Positions 44,780-56,566 of a DNA stretch of 64,000 nucleotides are shown one piece after another. Under the pieces are notes generated by a model, which did no database searches, was not told the origin of the DNA, and saw nothing but the letters and a program-made list of their open reading frames with translations. The stretch covers positions 11,264,767 through 11,328,766 of the forward strand of contig CM063260.1 of NCBI GenBank assembly GCA_032158295.1. The letters are read 5' to 3'. How positions within the stretch are numbered: position 1 is the first letter of the stretch; every line of letters begins with the position of its first letter. The position numbers were made by a program, and so were the translations under genes. This DNA comes from Pycnopodia helianthoides (Eukaryota > Echinodermata > Asteroidea > Forcipulatida > Asteriidae).

Positions 44780-45400
44780 TGGAAAAACTAGCAATTGATG
44801 AAAACGGCGTGCGTCTTAAAATGACAGCATTTTCATTCGTTTTCTTTTCATAATTGTGGACATGCTTTGAACTAGATAATGTGACCTTTGGACTACATGC
44901 AGCTCTCTTTTCCATTTTAGCTTTTTAGCATGAGAGATCACATTTGTTTTCACCAGGTATTTTTCTCTATTCTGATAGGGAGAATGGCTCGATGGCCATG
45001 CCCCGAAAACTGTTTTTTGGGAGGGAATAACGTCCCGTAGAGCTCTCTGTGAGCATTGTTTTGTTTTTAAATCATCTTTTTTATCAGAGAAATATTGTAA
45101 TATTTTAGGGCTAGTTGAATTGGGAGTAATTGTAAACTCGTATGTATAATGTAGCCAGCCTCGTGTTGACCTTTAGCCCTTCACATATTAGTGACTGTGT
45201 CGTGCTATTTATACTGTGTACTGCTATTTTCTTGTGAAGAATAAATTAGCTGAAGGAGAAGAATCATTTTATATTTTTAGACGCCATCATGTGGATTTCA
45301 CCGTAGTATTTTAGTGAATGCTCTTCCTGTTTAACTTTCAAGGAGGCAAAACACTTCAAGTAATTTGTCTTTAATAATTGAGGGTTGAACAAAGAACAAA
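44780..45400. other. Intergenic, nothing recognised
   Basis: One AATAAA lies at about 45240, without a gene to serve. Confidence 0.35.
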
Positions 45401-45404
45401 ACTC

Positions 45405-45475
45405 AAGAGCGGGACTTGAACCTGCGACCTCCGGAAACGTGCCAGCGCTCTACAAACTGAGCTATCTACAGCCCT
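45405..45475 (-). mobile_element. tRNA-like SINE head
   Basis: On the minus strand, GATAGCTCAGTTTGTAGAGC is a D-arm/A-box, GGTTCAAGTCCC is a T-loop/B-box, and about 30 bases lie between. The acceptor stem does not pair well and one T-stem pair is mismatched, so this is not a working tRNA. TTGTTCTTTGTTCAACCC beyond it would be the SINE body. Confidence 0.65.
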
Positions 45476-45884
45476 ACGTGTTTGCACTTGACAGTGTCTT
45501 TTTTTTTTGGTCAATGTCTTTGTTTAGGGGGTTGCGAGTCAGAAGCCAGACAACTTGTCTACGTGGTTGAACCCACATTCTAATGTAAACATTGTGTACT
45601 GCTTCGTGAAAACAGAGCACATCACAAATCACATGAACCCGTGTCAAAGGTTGAGCTGGTTGTATAGCTATAGCCGGAGCCACCGCACGCGTTGACTGAT
45701 GCATTTCGCATAGCATGACGACTTGTCCAATAAAACGATGAATACGATGTTTTGACGGAATGCAATGATCACAATTAGGCTACGTTTGTAAAAGTAAAAT
45801 AAACATACAAACTCGGTCAAAATGGGACGACAGAACCATTTTGAAGAAATCACAAAAAGACCTGAGGATATGGACTATTATTAT

Positions 45885-46058
45885 GGTCATACTTCAAAAT
45901 TAATTACCATAAAAACTTACACGGCGAGAAGCACTCCAGCTGTTGATAGTATAAACTTTTTTTGAAAAAATATTGCCTTCGAAGTAATATGATTGGGAAC
46001 AATTTCAATCCCCCAAACATTTTAATCTGAGAAACGCTTCATCTCAGAATTCTAAAGG
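45885..46058 (-). mobile_element. MITE family D, partial
   Basis: ATTACCATAAAAACTTACAC, GAGAAGCACTCCAGCTG, TTGCCTTCGAAGTAATATGA and AATCTGAGAAACGCTTC match one half of family D. Confidence 0.6.
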
Positions 46059-46059
46059 G

Positions 46060-48105
46060 TTGGTGTCCGTTCGCAATGCCGTGGCCACTGGCCAGAGGTT
46101 CGGTTGGTACGCGCTGTCACGTCGCTCGCTATAGACGTGGGTGGATTCGATGTTCTTGTGAAAATACCGTGACAGTAATTTTGCTGTTTTCTCAGCAAGT
46201 AGACAATGACTTTTCTACCTTTCTTCATAACGTTTCTCTACACATCATCATTGCGTCGACACAAACTAGTCTGATGACCCTACCCCTTTTCCGAACAACA
46301 AACCCGGGAAACTGATAAGAATCTGATCTTCGCCAATATGCCAATCAATCATCCAGTTCGCCGAATGATTTATAATAGAAAAACAGCAACACAACATGGC
46401 TAGACCGTGTACGGTCGAACTGAACAATACCACCGTGGAGGAAGCAACTAACACATCAGATTAGCGTGTAAAATTGCGTGACACTTGACTAATGACAACT
46501 GACTGTTTTGGAATTGAAGATTGACAGCCTTGAATGAAGAAAGAAAAAAAAGAACACCAAAACGAGATAAAAGTATGACAAAATGGCGACCAGAGAGGTG
46601 AAACAGCCGAACGAAATGGTGAGACGGCCAAGCAGAACGACAAAACGGCAGAATTAAAAGAGCAATAATGACCTTAATGGCATGTACATGTACTGGCGTT
46701 CCATACATTATGGCGTAAACGTTTTATACCATGATTGTAAAAAAAAAAATATTTAAAAAAAGCAAAAAAAAGATTAAAGCAAACTCCAAAAAAGTTTTAA
46801 AATTTTCACTGAAGAACTGCATCTATAATATTAATACCACACGTGACCATAATTCTCATGAAGAGTTCCCACACAGTCGACTGATATAAACAAAAGAATA
46901 CAGCCAAATTTTAAAAACAAAACGTACATTTCAAGCAGGAATGTCAGATTTTTCCCGACCCTTGTGTTGCCATCTTAGATGTTGCAGGCCTAATACTTTT
47001 ACTACGGCAGTTGCTATCCATAGACAGTGAGTCCAGATCGAGGAACGGATATCAAGATTTACAAATATTTGTCCCGAGGACGTTGTCCACGTACGTGGCT
47101 TTTCTGTTATGATAAACCATCCTTCATGGGTTGGCCATACACGGCTTTTCCACCTTAAAAATGGTGACGAAGTGCTTGAAAATGTCTACACGGTATATAC
47201 TTACTGACTCACGGTATCTTCACTACAAGCACAAGTTGCCATAATCTGCGAGGCCTAGATGCACACAAGCTGTCGACCCGTCGTCACATGCTGCGCGTTG
47301 GTACGGTACAGACATTCAGTATTGGATTTCCATTCGCCAGGAAAACCTACACGTCTGTAACCATGCTGTAACCAAAGGGCTGTTAAAGTTCACTGTATTC
47401 CAGGCGTTTGCTTCCTCGGCACACGACCATTTCGCCAGTAGTAATTTGGTTCACATTTCTTTTGTCTTCACCCATCACCGCAGTTCATCTGGTTTTAACA
47501 TTCATGGTGTGGTGGCCATGCAGATGAAGCTACCCATGGCAATAGATTCTTGATGGTGGACACACATGTCTTGAGCGTTTATTACACACGACTTCCAAAT
47601 GCAAACTGTACACGTTTATCGCCCTGAGCAGGTTGTTGTACAGCACGGTGCCTTCCTTCCTTCCCCGGCTATCGGGTGATTCGTCTACCTCCTTGGTCTG
47701 ACCTGACCCTATACCGTATACGTGAGGTTCTGGTCACAAACTCCCCGAGTCCCAGACAAGTGTTGTCTACGAAGGGTTCCATCCAAGAAATGGTACACCC
47801 TTGGCATTTACATGTAGGAAAGCATGCGTGTGGGAAGAAGGGGAGGTATGCAGGTATCGGAAGCCTCAGGATACCCCCCCCCCCCTTACCAGAAAAAAAC
47901 AAACAACAAACGTGGCTGCAATATAGCAGTCAATACATGTAAGGTTTATATTATGTCCAAATAAATAATTATGTTGTCAACGTTTGAAGTGAATCTCGAT
48001 TTTAAGTTCAATTATGCAATAATAATTAGCACTGAATTAATTTTAGTTAGTGGCAGGGTATAATTTTGGTAATCGTAATTGGTGTATCCCAACTTATGCC
48101 TTTCA
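46060..48105. other. Intergenic, no supported gene
   Basis: Frames up to 88 codons overlap on both strands without motifs. Around 46095-46155, GGTTCGGTTGGTACGCGC and GTGGGTGGATTCGAT faintly recall tRNA boxes. A C-run lies at 47874-47884. Confidence 0.35.
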
Positions 48106-48528
48106 TTATAAAAAAAACTCCACCGGCACTTCAACATTTGTCAGAAGTGTGTTGTTGTTGTCAACTCCAATCTTTGCTCTATGCGCAAAATGAACTTGAT
48201 GTTTGCATGTATTATTAATTCGAGCATCCTCAGTCCGCACACAAGAAGACTCGTATTTATGGTGCCAACAAGGCCCCCAGTCGAGTCCCCGACCCCTGTG
48301 GGATTTCCGGTAGGCATAACCAGCAGCAGATACGGCACCAAGGCTATAGTTAGACTCAATCGTACAAGCCATAGGGCATGTAGGGGCAGACCAACCGGCA
48401 TTTGCTAGCGTGAAAATCTGCACTTGACGTCGCGTTAAAAACGAGACGTGAGGCAAGCACGGAACAACCCGTGCCCAACAAACAATAATAATAAAACAAC
48501 AACTTATAAAAACGGTCTTCATAATCAA
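48106..48528 (-). CDS. Possible small secreted Cys-rich protein or first exon (hypothetical)
   Basis: This is a 140-residue frame. It begins with MKTVFISCCFIIIVCWARVV after a second Met at position 3, a plausible signal peptide. The rest has several Cys (in CPMAC, WGPCWHHKYESSC and NTCKH) and NNT sites. No family is recognised. There is no second-copy support and the reading could be chance in AT-rich DNA. It might also be an exon with a splice donor not identified here. Confidence 0.28.
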   Translation of the reverse strand: MIMKTVFISCCFIIIVCWARVVPCLPHVSFLTRRQVQIFTLANAGWSAPTCPMACTIESNYSLGAVSAAGYAYRKSHRGRGLDWGPCWHHKYESSCVRTEDARINNTCKHQVHFAHRAKIGVDNNNTLLTNVEVPVEFFL

Positions 48529-48657
48529 TGATTCTCAGCAATAATTTCGATAAATACATATACAAAAACAAATAGTTGGAAAATAAAACATTGGACGACA
48601 TTTTTGAAAAGATTTTTGTTCAACGAAAAGTGCATCGTTGGTTTTGGAAGAGTGTAA

Positions 48658-48999
48658 TTAAAGGCAAAGTATACCTTTGGTTTTTGAACCGTTCTGTTGT
48701 TAATCCTATATAAATGTAGATAAATATAATAAACTAAAATTTCATTTCAAAAGGTGGTAGCGTTTATGAGATATCGCCGAAAATCTGGAGCGGTTTGTCC
48801 ACGCAGGAAGAATAATCCGTAATTGGAATACACAATCTGAGAAACGTTTCATGCAGAAACGTTTCTCAGATTGATTTCCTCTCTATAAATTGTTTCTAAA
48901 ATGATATATTATCAACAGCTGTAGTGCTTCTTACCAAGTAAATTGTTAAAGGTCATTAACTTTTGGAGTAATTGCAAAGGGTATACCCAATTCCTTTAA
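48658..48999 (+). mobile_element. MITE family D, complete copy
   Basis: TTAA plus AGGCAAAGTATACCTTTGG is at the left and GGGTATACCCAATTCCT plus TTAA at the right. An internal hairpin, GAGAAACGTTTCATG then CAGAAACGTTTCTC, lies near 48840. Confidence 0.85.
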
Positions 49000-49377
49000 A
49001 GGAACATTACAGAATTGGTTTTTGCTAACAAAACAGTTTGCGTGGCACTTAATGTAATCCACCATTACATAAACTGACAAACCTATAGAAGTTTGAGATC
49101 GATCAGCCATCTGGGTCACGAGAAAATAGTGAAAAACCGATTACACATTTGCATGAAATCATAGATTCAACAAATGAATAAAACGCTCACTGAGCGATAA
49201 ACTCCAATCGGAAAACTAGTTTATTCATTTCTCATCAAATAATTATGGCATTTCAGACATAAATATTTCAAGGGATGTTTTCTACTATCATCATCTTAGA
49301 CCGTGTGAGTTATATGTAAATCTGTGATCAAAAAGTACATTTTACAAGTTTTTTCTTACCAATTCTGTAATGTTCCT
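48996..49377 (-). mobile_element. MITE family A, abutting family D
   Basis: It starts at the same TTAA (48996-48999) that ends the family D copy, then AGGAACATTACAG. The right end is CTGTAATGTTCCT then TTCA. Confidence 0.85.
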
Positions 49378-49379
49378 TT

Positions 49380-50140
49380 CAAACCTCGTTTTCTACGCAA
49401 CACACCATACACAAAAACCTAAAAATTATGATTGGACACGTTTTTAATTGAGTAAACAACAAAAACACGTTATCCTTTTGCCAGGGATTTGTGCACTTTT
49501 ATCAGGCAATTATTTCGACATAATCGAACTAAGCATTTACAATGGGGGGTGATGGGGTGGGAATCTACTTGTCGGCTTCGATCTGTATTTCTCTTGGGAA
49601 TTGGCACCAGCAAGAGCGATCAAGGCGCCTCTCAAACTGAAAAGTACATGTAGTTGTTTTGTCATCTTAATTGATATTGTGCACCACCGCACTTTATTCT
49701 GGAGGCTTTAGAGAAATCTGGAAAGTCTTTATAATTATACTCTGTAAATGTCCCGATTCGTATTATGATGGTATGTACATGTGCATGGCCAGGTTAGAGG
49801 GCTGTCGAGGAGTACGGCCGGGAAATCCATTAATCCCTTGCCAAAAGTGACCTTGATCCCCCTCCCGTATGGCATGGAAGTCTCCTTAACCATGAAGGAA
49901 GGAAAAGTACACGAGTAGACGGGTTACCAGAAGACGGTCAAGGCTAATTGACTTATCAGTGACTCCGGGGATCTGTCAAGTTATGCACAGGAAATGAGCA
50001 AATCCAGTTAATAACACATGACCAGTTCGCGGTGTCAGTGCAATGGTTAAACCATGCAGACGAAGATCACAGAAGGCAAACCGTTTTCCTAATAACCATG
50101 TAATCAACATCACTTTTGTCCGACCTAACCCTGGTCTTCA
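49380..50140. other. Intergenic, nothing recognised
   Basis: No supported ORF or repeat. Confidence 0.35.
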
Positions 50141-50300
50141 CCTTCCATCTATCCATGGTCCAACCCTGGTCCCCACAACCTGTAACTGGTCCAACCTGGT
50201 CCAACCATGGTCATGGTCAAACCATATGGTCAAACAAGGTCTATCCAGGGACCAACCATGGGACCAACCATGGTCCAACCATAGTTGTGGTCAATGTCCA
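50140..50300. repeat. Irregular CCATGGTC repeats
   Basis: CCAACCATGGTC, TCAAACCATATGGTC and GACCAACCATGG recur about nine times with variable spacing. CCATGG is the palindromic core, as in the 37-bp minisatellite at 16985. Confidence 0.55.
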
Positions 50301-50659
50301 TCGAGAGGGTTGCGATAACTTGCGACAAGAAGCTATTTCCGGTGCGAAAAAAAACCGCATGTGTGTACACAGGGTGCCAGACTAGACTGTACATTTTGTA
50401 TTGTGCTACATTTGGACCGAAAATGCGTCTATAGCAACCACATGACCAAGGTAGATGGTCCTCCCATGATTGCAACCTCTCAACACACAACTCTGGTTCC
50501 ATGGTATGTTTTAGTGAAACTAGAGGCTGGGTATTAAATTTTAATTAACTCTTCAAAAAACAAAGAACAAACCCCCCTCTTGGTCTTTTTTTTTTTTAGA
50601 AGAGAGCGAGGTTCCTAGGGACACATTTTTTTCAAAAGGAAGATGTTCTGCAGCTAGTG

Positions 50660-50842
50660 CCACAGCTAGTTTCTCAGATTCAAAATTTTGGGAGATAAAA
50701 ACTGACATATCCACATTATTTCGAATTGAAATATTTCCCAACATGCTATATACTATAAAGGTTGCTGTACTTCTAACCAAGTCAGTTTTTATTGTCATTA
50801 ATTTTTTAAAGTGATTACCAATCGTGTACCAATTCCTTTACG
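50660..50842 (+). mobile_element. MITE family D, partial
   Basis: GATAAAAACTGACATATCC, TTCGAATTGAAATATTTC and GTGATTACCAATCGTGTACC match the half seen at 22928-23126. Confidence 0.6.
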
Positions 50843-51193
50843 TCTTTAAGACCAGTACATGTACACAATTGTTAATATTTGGACAAGCTGGTGCTATTGG
50901 TCGGCCTCCTCCATCCATGGCTATACTATCTATGATTATGAATAAAGACAAGACACATAATCGGTAATGACAGACTGATCATGCTACACTAATTGGCTTG
51001 TCTGATAAATTAATATAGGCTATACATCACTGTTGATGTTGGGCAAGCAGCGATGAATCAAGACAATGTTCATCATCAGTAATGTTTAAAAAAAAAACCG
51101 AGTGCTGCTGATCGGTGAATTTGTCACTGGTTGGCTTTTTACTCTCTATGAATCAAGTTAAGGTACATCATTGATAATACTGCTAAACTGCGA
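50843..51193. other. Intergenic, nothing recognised
   Basis: No gene or repeat seen. Confidence 0.35.
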
Positions 51194-51421
51194 ATAGATA
51201 GGTTGCAGTATGACGTAAATCGGCCATCTTTACGGGCAGTTTAGAACAAACAGTCGTGCGTTTCGTGTGAGAACGGCGTGCAACACGCGCGCATTTCACG
51301 AAACTCACTGCAGGATTGGTCAGTGAACAACGCGGGTGCGTTAATAAGTTGAGCGTTTGACGCACCTGCAACCCAAAATGCAATTTGCCCGTAAAGATGG
51401 CGTCTACTGGGAACTATCTAT
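51194..51421 (-). mobile_element. MITE family J, copy 2
   Basis: ATAGATAGGTTGCAGTATGA is at the left and CTACTGGGAACTATCTAT at the right. It is the inverse of 32660-32891 with few differences, so the insertion is fairly young. Confidence 0.75.
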
Positions 51422-51696
51422 TGTGCATTGCTGACTTTGTTTCTCTTTTTGAAAAGAGCCGGATATCACTGCACTGGTTTAAGAAGCCAACGCTGATGTT
51501 AGGGATAATTATGATTGACACCTCGTTGAATCAGTAGAAAGTACGGCGATGACAATGCCTGATCACCGAAACAACCGATTCTTACTCTCTTTGAATCAAG
51601 GAAAGGATCATGTATGATTGAAACACTGCTGACAGTGGCGTGGTTGACATCTTTATAATGACAATGCTATCAGTAAAAGAGAAGGTAAGCCTAACC

Positions 51697-51960
51697 AGGA
51701 TTTATTTATTTATTTATTTATTTATTTATTTTTTTCGGGGAGGGGGGGCGAATGTGAAAATTTATTTATTCTATTTTTTTATGGGGGGGGGGGGCGTCCG
51801 CCCAGTCTCCCCCCTGGTTAGGCCCGTAACCAGATTTTTTATTTTTTTGGGGGGCGAATGTGAAAGATTTCTTTTTGGGGCGATATTTTTTTTAATTTTA
51901 TTATTTATTTATTTTTTTGGGGGGGGGGAGGGATTTTTGGGAGACGGTCCCCCCCCCTGG
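51697..51960. repeat. (TTTA)n and G-run repeat block
   Basis: Four successive T-rich then G-rich modules carry ATTTATTTATTTTTT, then a G-run, then GCGAATGTGAAA in the first and third. CCTAACCAGG at 51690 and CCTGGTTAGG at 51812 face each other. Confidence 0.6.
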
Positions 51961-52347
51961 GTATACCTTTTGTAGTTATTGCAAAAATAATGACCATAAC
52001 AACTTTCTTGGAAAGAAGCACTGCAACTGTTTATAATGTGTAACATTTTGAAAACACATTTCCCTTCAAAATGAATGTGGTTTAAGAGTAAGGGAATTAA
52101 ATAACATTTCAGTCCAGGAAACGTTCGAACTGCATGAAACGTTTCTCAGATTGTGTATTCCAATTGACGGAATATTCTTCCTGCGTGGGCATAATTAACC
52201 GCTCTAGATTTTTGGCGATATCTCAAAAACGCTATACCACCTTTTGAAATGAAATTTTTACAGGTTAGTTTATTGTATATATCTACACTTATATAGGATT
52301 AAAACAATCGAATGGTTCCAAAAAACAAAGGGATACTTTGCCTTTAA
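51961..52347 (-). mobile_element. MITE family D, left end lost
   Basis: Blocks ATGACCATAACAACTTTCTT, ATGAAACGTTTCTCAG, AACCGCTCTAGATTTTTGGC and ATTTATATAGGATTAAAACA occur, and it ends TTTGCCT plus TTAA. Confidence 0.78.
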
Positions 52348-52718
52348 AGGTACAGTAGGCCTACACGTTGGGTAATAACTCTGAAAATTAGTGGCTATAA
52401 AAACTTACTTGGTAAGAAGTACAGCAGCCTTGGGTAGGCCTAGTATAATGCAATTTGAGAAACTTTATGGAAAACATATCACTTTTTGTTCCACAAAATT
52501 TGAATCTGAGAAGTGTTTCGTTCTCAGACTGTGTATTCCTATGGTAAAAATTATTCCTGCGTGGAAATATTTGCTCCCGTTTTTCACTGATATCTCAAAA
52601 ACGCGACCACCTTTTGAAGTGAAATTTTCACTGGTTAGTTTTATTGTATGTACCTACATTTATATAGGATTAACACAATCGGTAGGCTTCAATTACCAAA
52701 CGTGTACTATGCCTGTAA
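52344..52718 (-). mobile_element. MITE family D, second of an abutting pair
   Basis: It shares the TTAA at 52344-52347 with the preceding copy, then AGGTACAGTAGGCC. The right end CGTGTACTATGCCT is followed by GTAA. Confidence 0.78.
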
Positions 52719-53461
52719 ACAAAGCCTAATTTCAAAAAAACAAGCGACCATTTTTCGATCAGATCAGTTGTTTAGTGTTGTTTCGTTCAACTCAAGGGAA
52801 CATACATGTACATGAACAAAAACATACCACGACTCCCATCAGCAAAGTCAAGCGGCGGACTACCCCCCTTCCAGCCTCGGTTTGGTAACAATTGTTTGAG
52901 TATGAGCGAAACAAGATGGCTACTCCATAATGAAGTACACACTGCTGTACACACGAACCAGGCAGCAAACTTCACCGTGAGCAAATACAAACATACAAGA
53001 TGAATGGTTTTACGCGGCCCAACTCTTAGCGGCCTCGAGATAGCGCGGCATCAAAAATTAATGAGAGCATCTACGTGATTGCATTTCACCACTGAATAAT
53101 TCAAGTGGCAGTCAGGGGACCAGTCCTGTCTCTTGTTTTTTTTTTTTTTTCTTCTCTTTTTTTAGGAATTAGTCATGGTTTTGTTAATACACGGACACTT
53201 TACTTATTGCTATCAACTCGGGACCGCGGATCCTTGAAATCTATCGGGACCGAGGAAAGGGGCTCACCGGCCCGCTGTCTCAGCCTGTCCGTTAGATCTC
53301 AGGGGATCCGGGCACGTAAACGTACAACGCGGGTCTCTCAACAACATCAGCTTTATTAAAAATGAAATATAACAACAACAAAAACCGATACATGACTGGG
53401 TTTATCATTAAAACAAAACTTCATTCAATCATTGTTGAAAATAAATTGTTAGTTACCCCTT
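52719..53461. other. Intergenic, nothing recognised
   Basis: A T-run lies at 53137-53150. No supported gene. Confidence 0.35.
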
Positions 53462-53513
53462 CATGGCAAAGTATACCTTTGGTTTTCTTGAACCGTTCGA
53501 TTGGTTTAATCCT

Positions 53514-53849
53514 ATGACGATGTGACCTGTGACATTACATGTTTACAAAAGAGCCACAGAGCCTGGACTTCCTGCAGGCACGATTTGTACGCAGCTCAAT
53601 GGAAGAAGGCATCAAATGTTATATTTTATGGAGATTGCACTGTCTAATTCTTATCAACTTTTGATATGATGAAAGGGGGCACATCTCAAAACTTGTCCAG
53701 CTTTTACTTTCATAACTCTTGGTTTTATGTGGAAATTATGACACAAAATGTCAACTTTCCCATAGGACCAGTGTAGTATCTTGCCTGCCAGAATACTCAA
53801 AGAATGTACAAGGTCACACTTATTGTAAACAACGTTCACATGGTCTATA
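53514..53849 (+). mobile_element. Family E element nested in family D
   Basis: GACGATGTGACCTGTGAC is at the left and CACATGGTCTATA at the right. A 60-codon frame on its minus strand is nearly identical to that of 60556-60891, which reflects recent copying; it has no known domain. Confidence 0.82.
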
Positions 53850-54003
53850 GGTATGTACAATAAAACTAACCTGTGAAATTTCAATTAAAAAGCTGGTAGG
53901 GTTTTTGAGATACCGCCAAATAATCAAATATCTGGAGCGGTTAATACGTCTACGCACCCAGGAAGAATTATCTGTAATTGGGATTTCAGATTGAAGTTTT
54001 TTT

Positions 54004-54345
54004 TTAAAGGCCCTGTACACTATTGGTAAGATCGAAAAACACAATGTTCACAGATTCACACATAACTTACATGATTTAAAGTAAGTAATGGTAGAAAGGG
54101 TTCCTTAAAATATTTCTGCCTAAAATGCTATCGTTTCTGAGAAACGAGTAAAACAATAGTAATTATCGCGCGCGATAATTTGAAAAAACAGAAAACACAT
54201 AAGATCTCTTTTCACTATTTTCTCGTGACCTCGATGACCAATTGAGCTCAAACTTTCACAGGTTTGTTTGTTCATGCATATGTTGAATCACACAAAATGT
54301 GGACACTGATTTTGAGCTGTTACCCAAAGTGTACAATACCTTTAA
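54004..54345 (+). mobile_element. MITE family B nested in family D
   Basis: TTAA plus AGGCCCTGTACACTATTGG is at the left and AGTGTACAATACCT plus TTAA at the right. It is almost identical to 43441-43782. Confidence 0.88.
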
Positions 54346-54488
54346 ATCCCTTTCTCTGAAACCAAATTCCTTAGAAGGGAATCGTTTCTCAAATTGTCAC
54401 ACATTGTCAACAGCTGCTGTGCTTCCTACCGAGTAAGTTTTTAATGAGCATTATTTCTTTATATAGTAATTACCAAAATGCCCTGCCT

Positions 54489-54866
54489 TTAAAAGGGAAG
54501 GTACACGAATGGTAATCGCTCTAAAAATTAATGGCTATAAAAACTTACTTGAAGTACAGCAACTTTCGATAGTATAAAGCATTTTGAGAAATATTTCAAT
54601 TCAAAATAATGAGGATATGGAAAAAGATGCCAGTTTTTATTCCCCAAAATTGGGATCTGAGAAACGTTCTCAGAATGTGTATTCATAGGGATTATTCTTC
54701 ATGCGTGGACATAAACCGCTCCATGTTTTTTTTGCGATATCTCAAAAAAGCCAGCACCTTTTGAAATGAAATTTTCACAGGTTAGTTTGATTGTATATAG
54801 CTACATTTATATAGGATTAAAACAATCAAACGGTCCCAAAAACCAAAGGTATTACTTTGCCTTTAA
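54489..54866 (-). mobile_element. MITE family D, abutting the split copy
   Basis: TTAA (54489-54492) is shared with the previous element, followed by AAGGGAAGGTACACGAATGG. The right end is AACCAAAGGTATTACTTTGCCT plus TTAA. Confidence 0.82.
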
Positions 54867-54869
54867 AAT

Positions 54870-55655
54870 AGTCCTCGAATGAAACGGTTTAACAAGTCTT
54901 GCTCGACTCGATGTTGATGGACAATCAATCACACACCTTTGGAAATGTTCATTAAAAATTAATGTCGAAGTAAGGTTCCGGATGCATGGGATGGATGGCA
55001 CCAGCGTGTGTTACGTTTCCATGATTTGTGTTGATTTGAGACAGATGTTTCACAAGCAAGAAAGGACACGAGGTTGTCACATGACAATGACGTTGCCAGC
55101 CCCCCCCCCCCCCGGCCCGCCCGCATCCCAACCACCTAACCCTGCCAGCCATCGAGTGACGTACTGTGACGTTGTGCATGGTGTTTTATGGAGGTGGGAT
55201 TTTGATCGTCAAAATAGTATGAACTATAAAACACTGAACCCATCCGGCTTCCCAATATTCTTTGCTAAATATATGAGCGGGCACCAGTTGTAAGGGTCTA
55301 AACCACATGGTATTTTGGCTGGTGAACGGTGACAGGCGTAGCGGCTCTTCTACGCCAATGTCGCGAGAGCCGTTACGCTATCACCGCGACAAACATTAAT
55401 TTACGACTTGTCCGCAAGTCTATAGTGAGTTCCATGACAATCACGGCATGACCTTGCCATTGTTTCTAATCATCGGTTTAACAAGTTTTCTGTGCGTGTA
55501 ATCCCAGACCGGGTGATTTCGTTAAAATACGGATAACGATAATAACAGCGTCCTCCATTAAAAAAAAAAAAAAAAAAAAAAATAGAAAGTCTGTACAAAG
55601 AAGGTCATACGGTTGGCCTGGAATGTAGTTCCTTGTCAGTGTTACGTTAAAGACC
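54870..55655. other. Intergenic, C-run and poly-A
   Basis: A C-run lies at 55100-55112 and a poly-A run at 55560-55582. GGCTCTTCTACGCC and GAGAGCCGTTACG near 55340-55375 form a weak inverted repeat. No gene. Confidence 0.35.
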
Positions 55656-55659
55656 TACT

Positions 55660-55828
55660 CCAGAGCCCAATTTTTGTTTTCTTCCTAGCAGACACGAGCA
55701 GGATACCAGTCACAAACTGTACTTGTGACATGGTAGTTTGGCTGGTAACCTTTATCCTGGTAAGCATAATTTTTGTTGCGCTATAGTTACTTTTTGTGCT
55801 TCAGCAGTTCTATGAAGTTGGGCCCAGG
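55660..55828. mobile_element. MITE family I
   Basis: AGAGCCCAATTTTTGTTTTC is at the left and AGTTCTATGAAGTTGGGCCC at the right. GATACCAGTCACAAACTGTA and TGGTAGTTTGGCTGGTAACC match the arms at 34917-35116. Confidence 0.65.
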
Positions 55829-56006
55829 ATTGCAAACTGTTTTTGACTGCCTATGTTTTTAAGACGAAGCACTAATGAACCTTATCCGGGGGGGGGGGCG
55901 GGGGACACGCCCCAAGTCATCTGCATCTTCAAATACTCATCCGCTTCAACCATGGAGGTAGCTTTAACTAAACTGCAATTCCGCACGAACAGAAAAACAA
56001 GTGACA

Positions 56007-56206
56007 TGGCCCAATTTTATAGAGCTGCTTCAGTACAAAAAGTGGCTAAACAAACAAAGTTTATGACTACCACTATAGTCCCCATGTCACCAGCCAAAAA
56101 AACATTCCACATGCACCGTCTGTGACTGGTTTCTTGTAATTTTTTGCTATACAAAATTGTCAAGCAATGTGTCTGTTTTAAACCAGCTTTATAAAATTGG
56201 ACCCTG
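56007..56206. mobile_element. MITE family I, diverged
   Basis: GGCCCAATTTTATAGAGCTG is at the left and CCAGCTTTATAAAATTGGAC at the right, an inverted pair. The middle is strongly diverged. Confidence 0.65.
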
Positions 56207-56329
56207 TGTGCATTTTACCAAAAAACATTTCATACTTCACTTAACAGGCACTTAAAACGGTCATGTGACCAGTGATCCCCCAAAATGATGGGCAGGCACT
56301 TAACATAGTCTCAAAAAGTTGGGAAGGTA

Positions 56330-56566
56330 GTGCATTCTGCTCTACGAGCCAGGCTCCTAGTGGATGATACCCATGCATACATCTTTACGGACTGTGAAGG
56401 GGGTATAACCCTGTTTCAGCCCCAGGAGTAGGTGGCAACGTGCCCCTGGTGTCAGTTGATTTGGGTCAACAGCCCAAATCAGTTAAGTGTAGCCCTCACC
56501 TTGAAGTGGCCGTTCGGCCTTGTGAGTTAAGCGATATCTCATACCAAAAAAAGAAGAAGATAAACA
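56330..56566 (+). mobile_element. Probable SINE or LINE 3' end
   Basis: TACGGACTGTGAAGGGGGTA, CCCAGGAGTAGGTGGCAACG, CAGTTGATTTGGGTCAACAG and CTTGTGAGTTAAGCGATATC are followed by AAAAAAAGAAGAAGA. The AAG-type tail marks a retroposed end. The naming rests on memory of similar echinoderm repeats. Confidence 0.45.

Larger units (their letters stand above)
53462..54492 (+). mobile_element. MITE family D split by two other elements
   Basis: Three pieces line up with the intact copy at 48658-48999: 53462-53513 (AAAGTATACCTTTGG, CCGTTCGATTGG), 53850-54003 (CAATAAAACTAACCTGTGAA, TCTGGAGCGG, GGAAGAATTA) and 54346-54492 (TCGTTTCTCAAATTG, GTCAACAGCTGCTG, CCCTGCCT plus TTAA). Confidence 0.82.

Noticed and set aside
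45405..45475. Functional tRNA gene
   Set aside because: The acceptor stem does not pair and the T-stem has a mismatch, so it is treated as a SINE remnant.
45385..45570. Plus-strand frame reading RAGLEPATSG
   Set aside because: This is the usual antisense reading of a tRNA-like B-box; the locus is a SINE head on the other strand.
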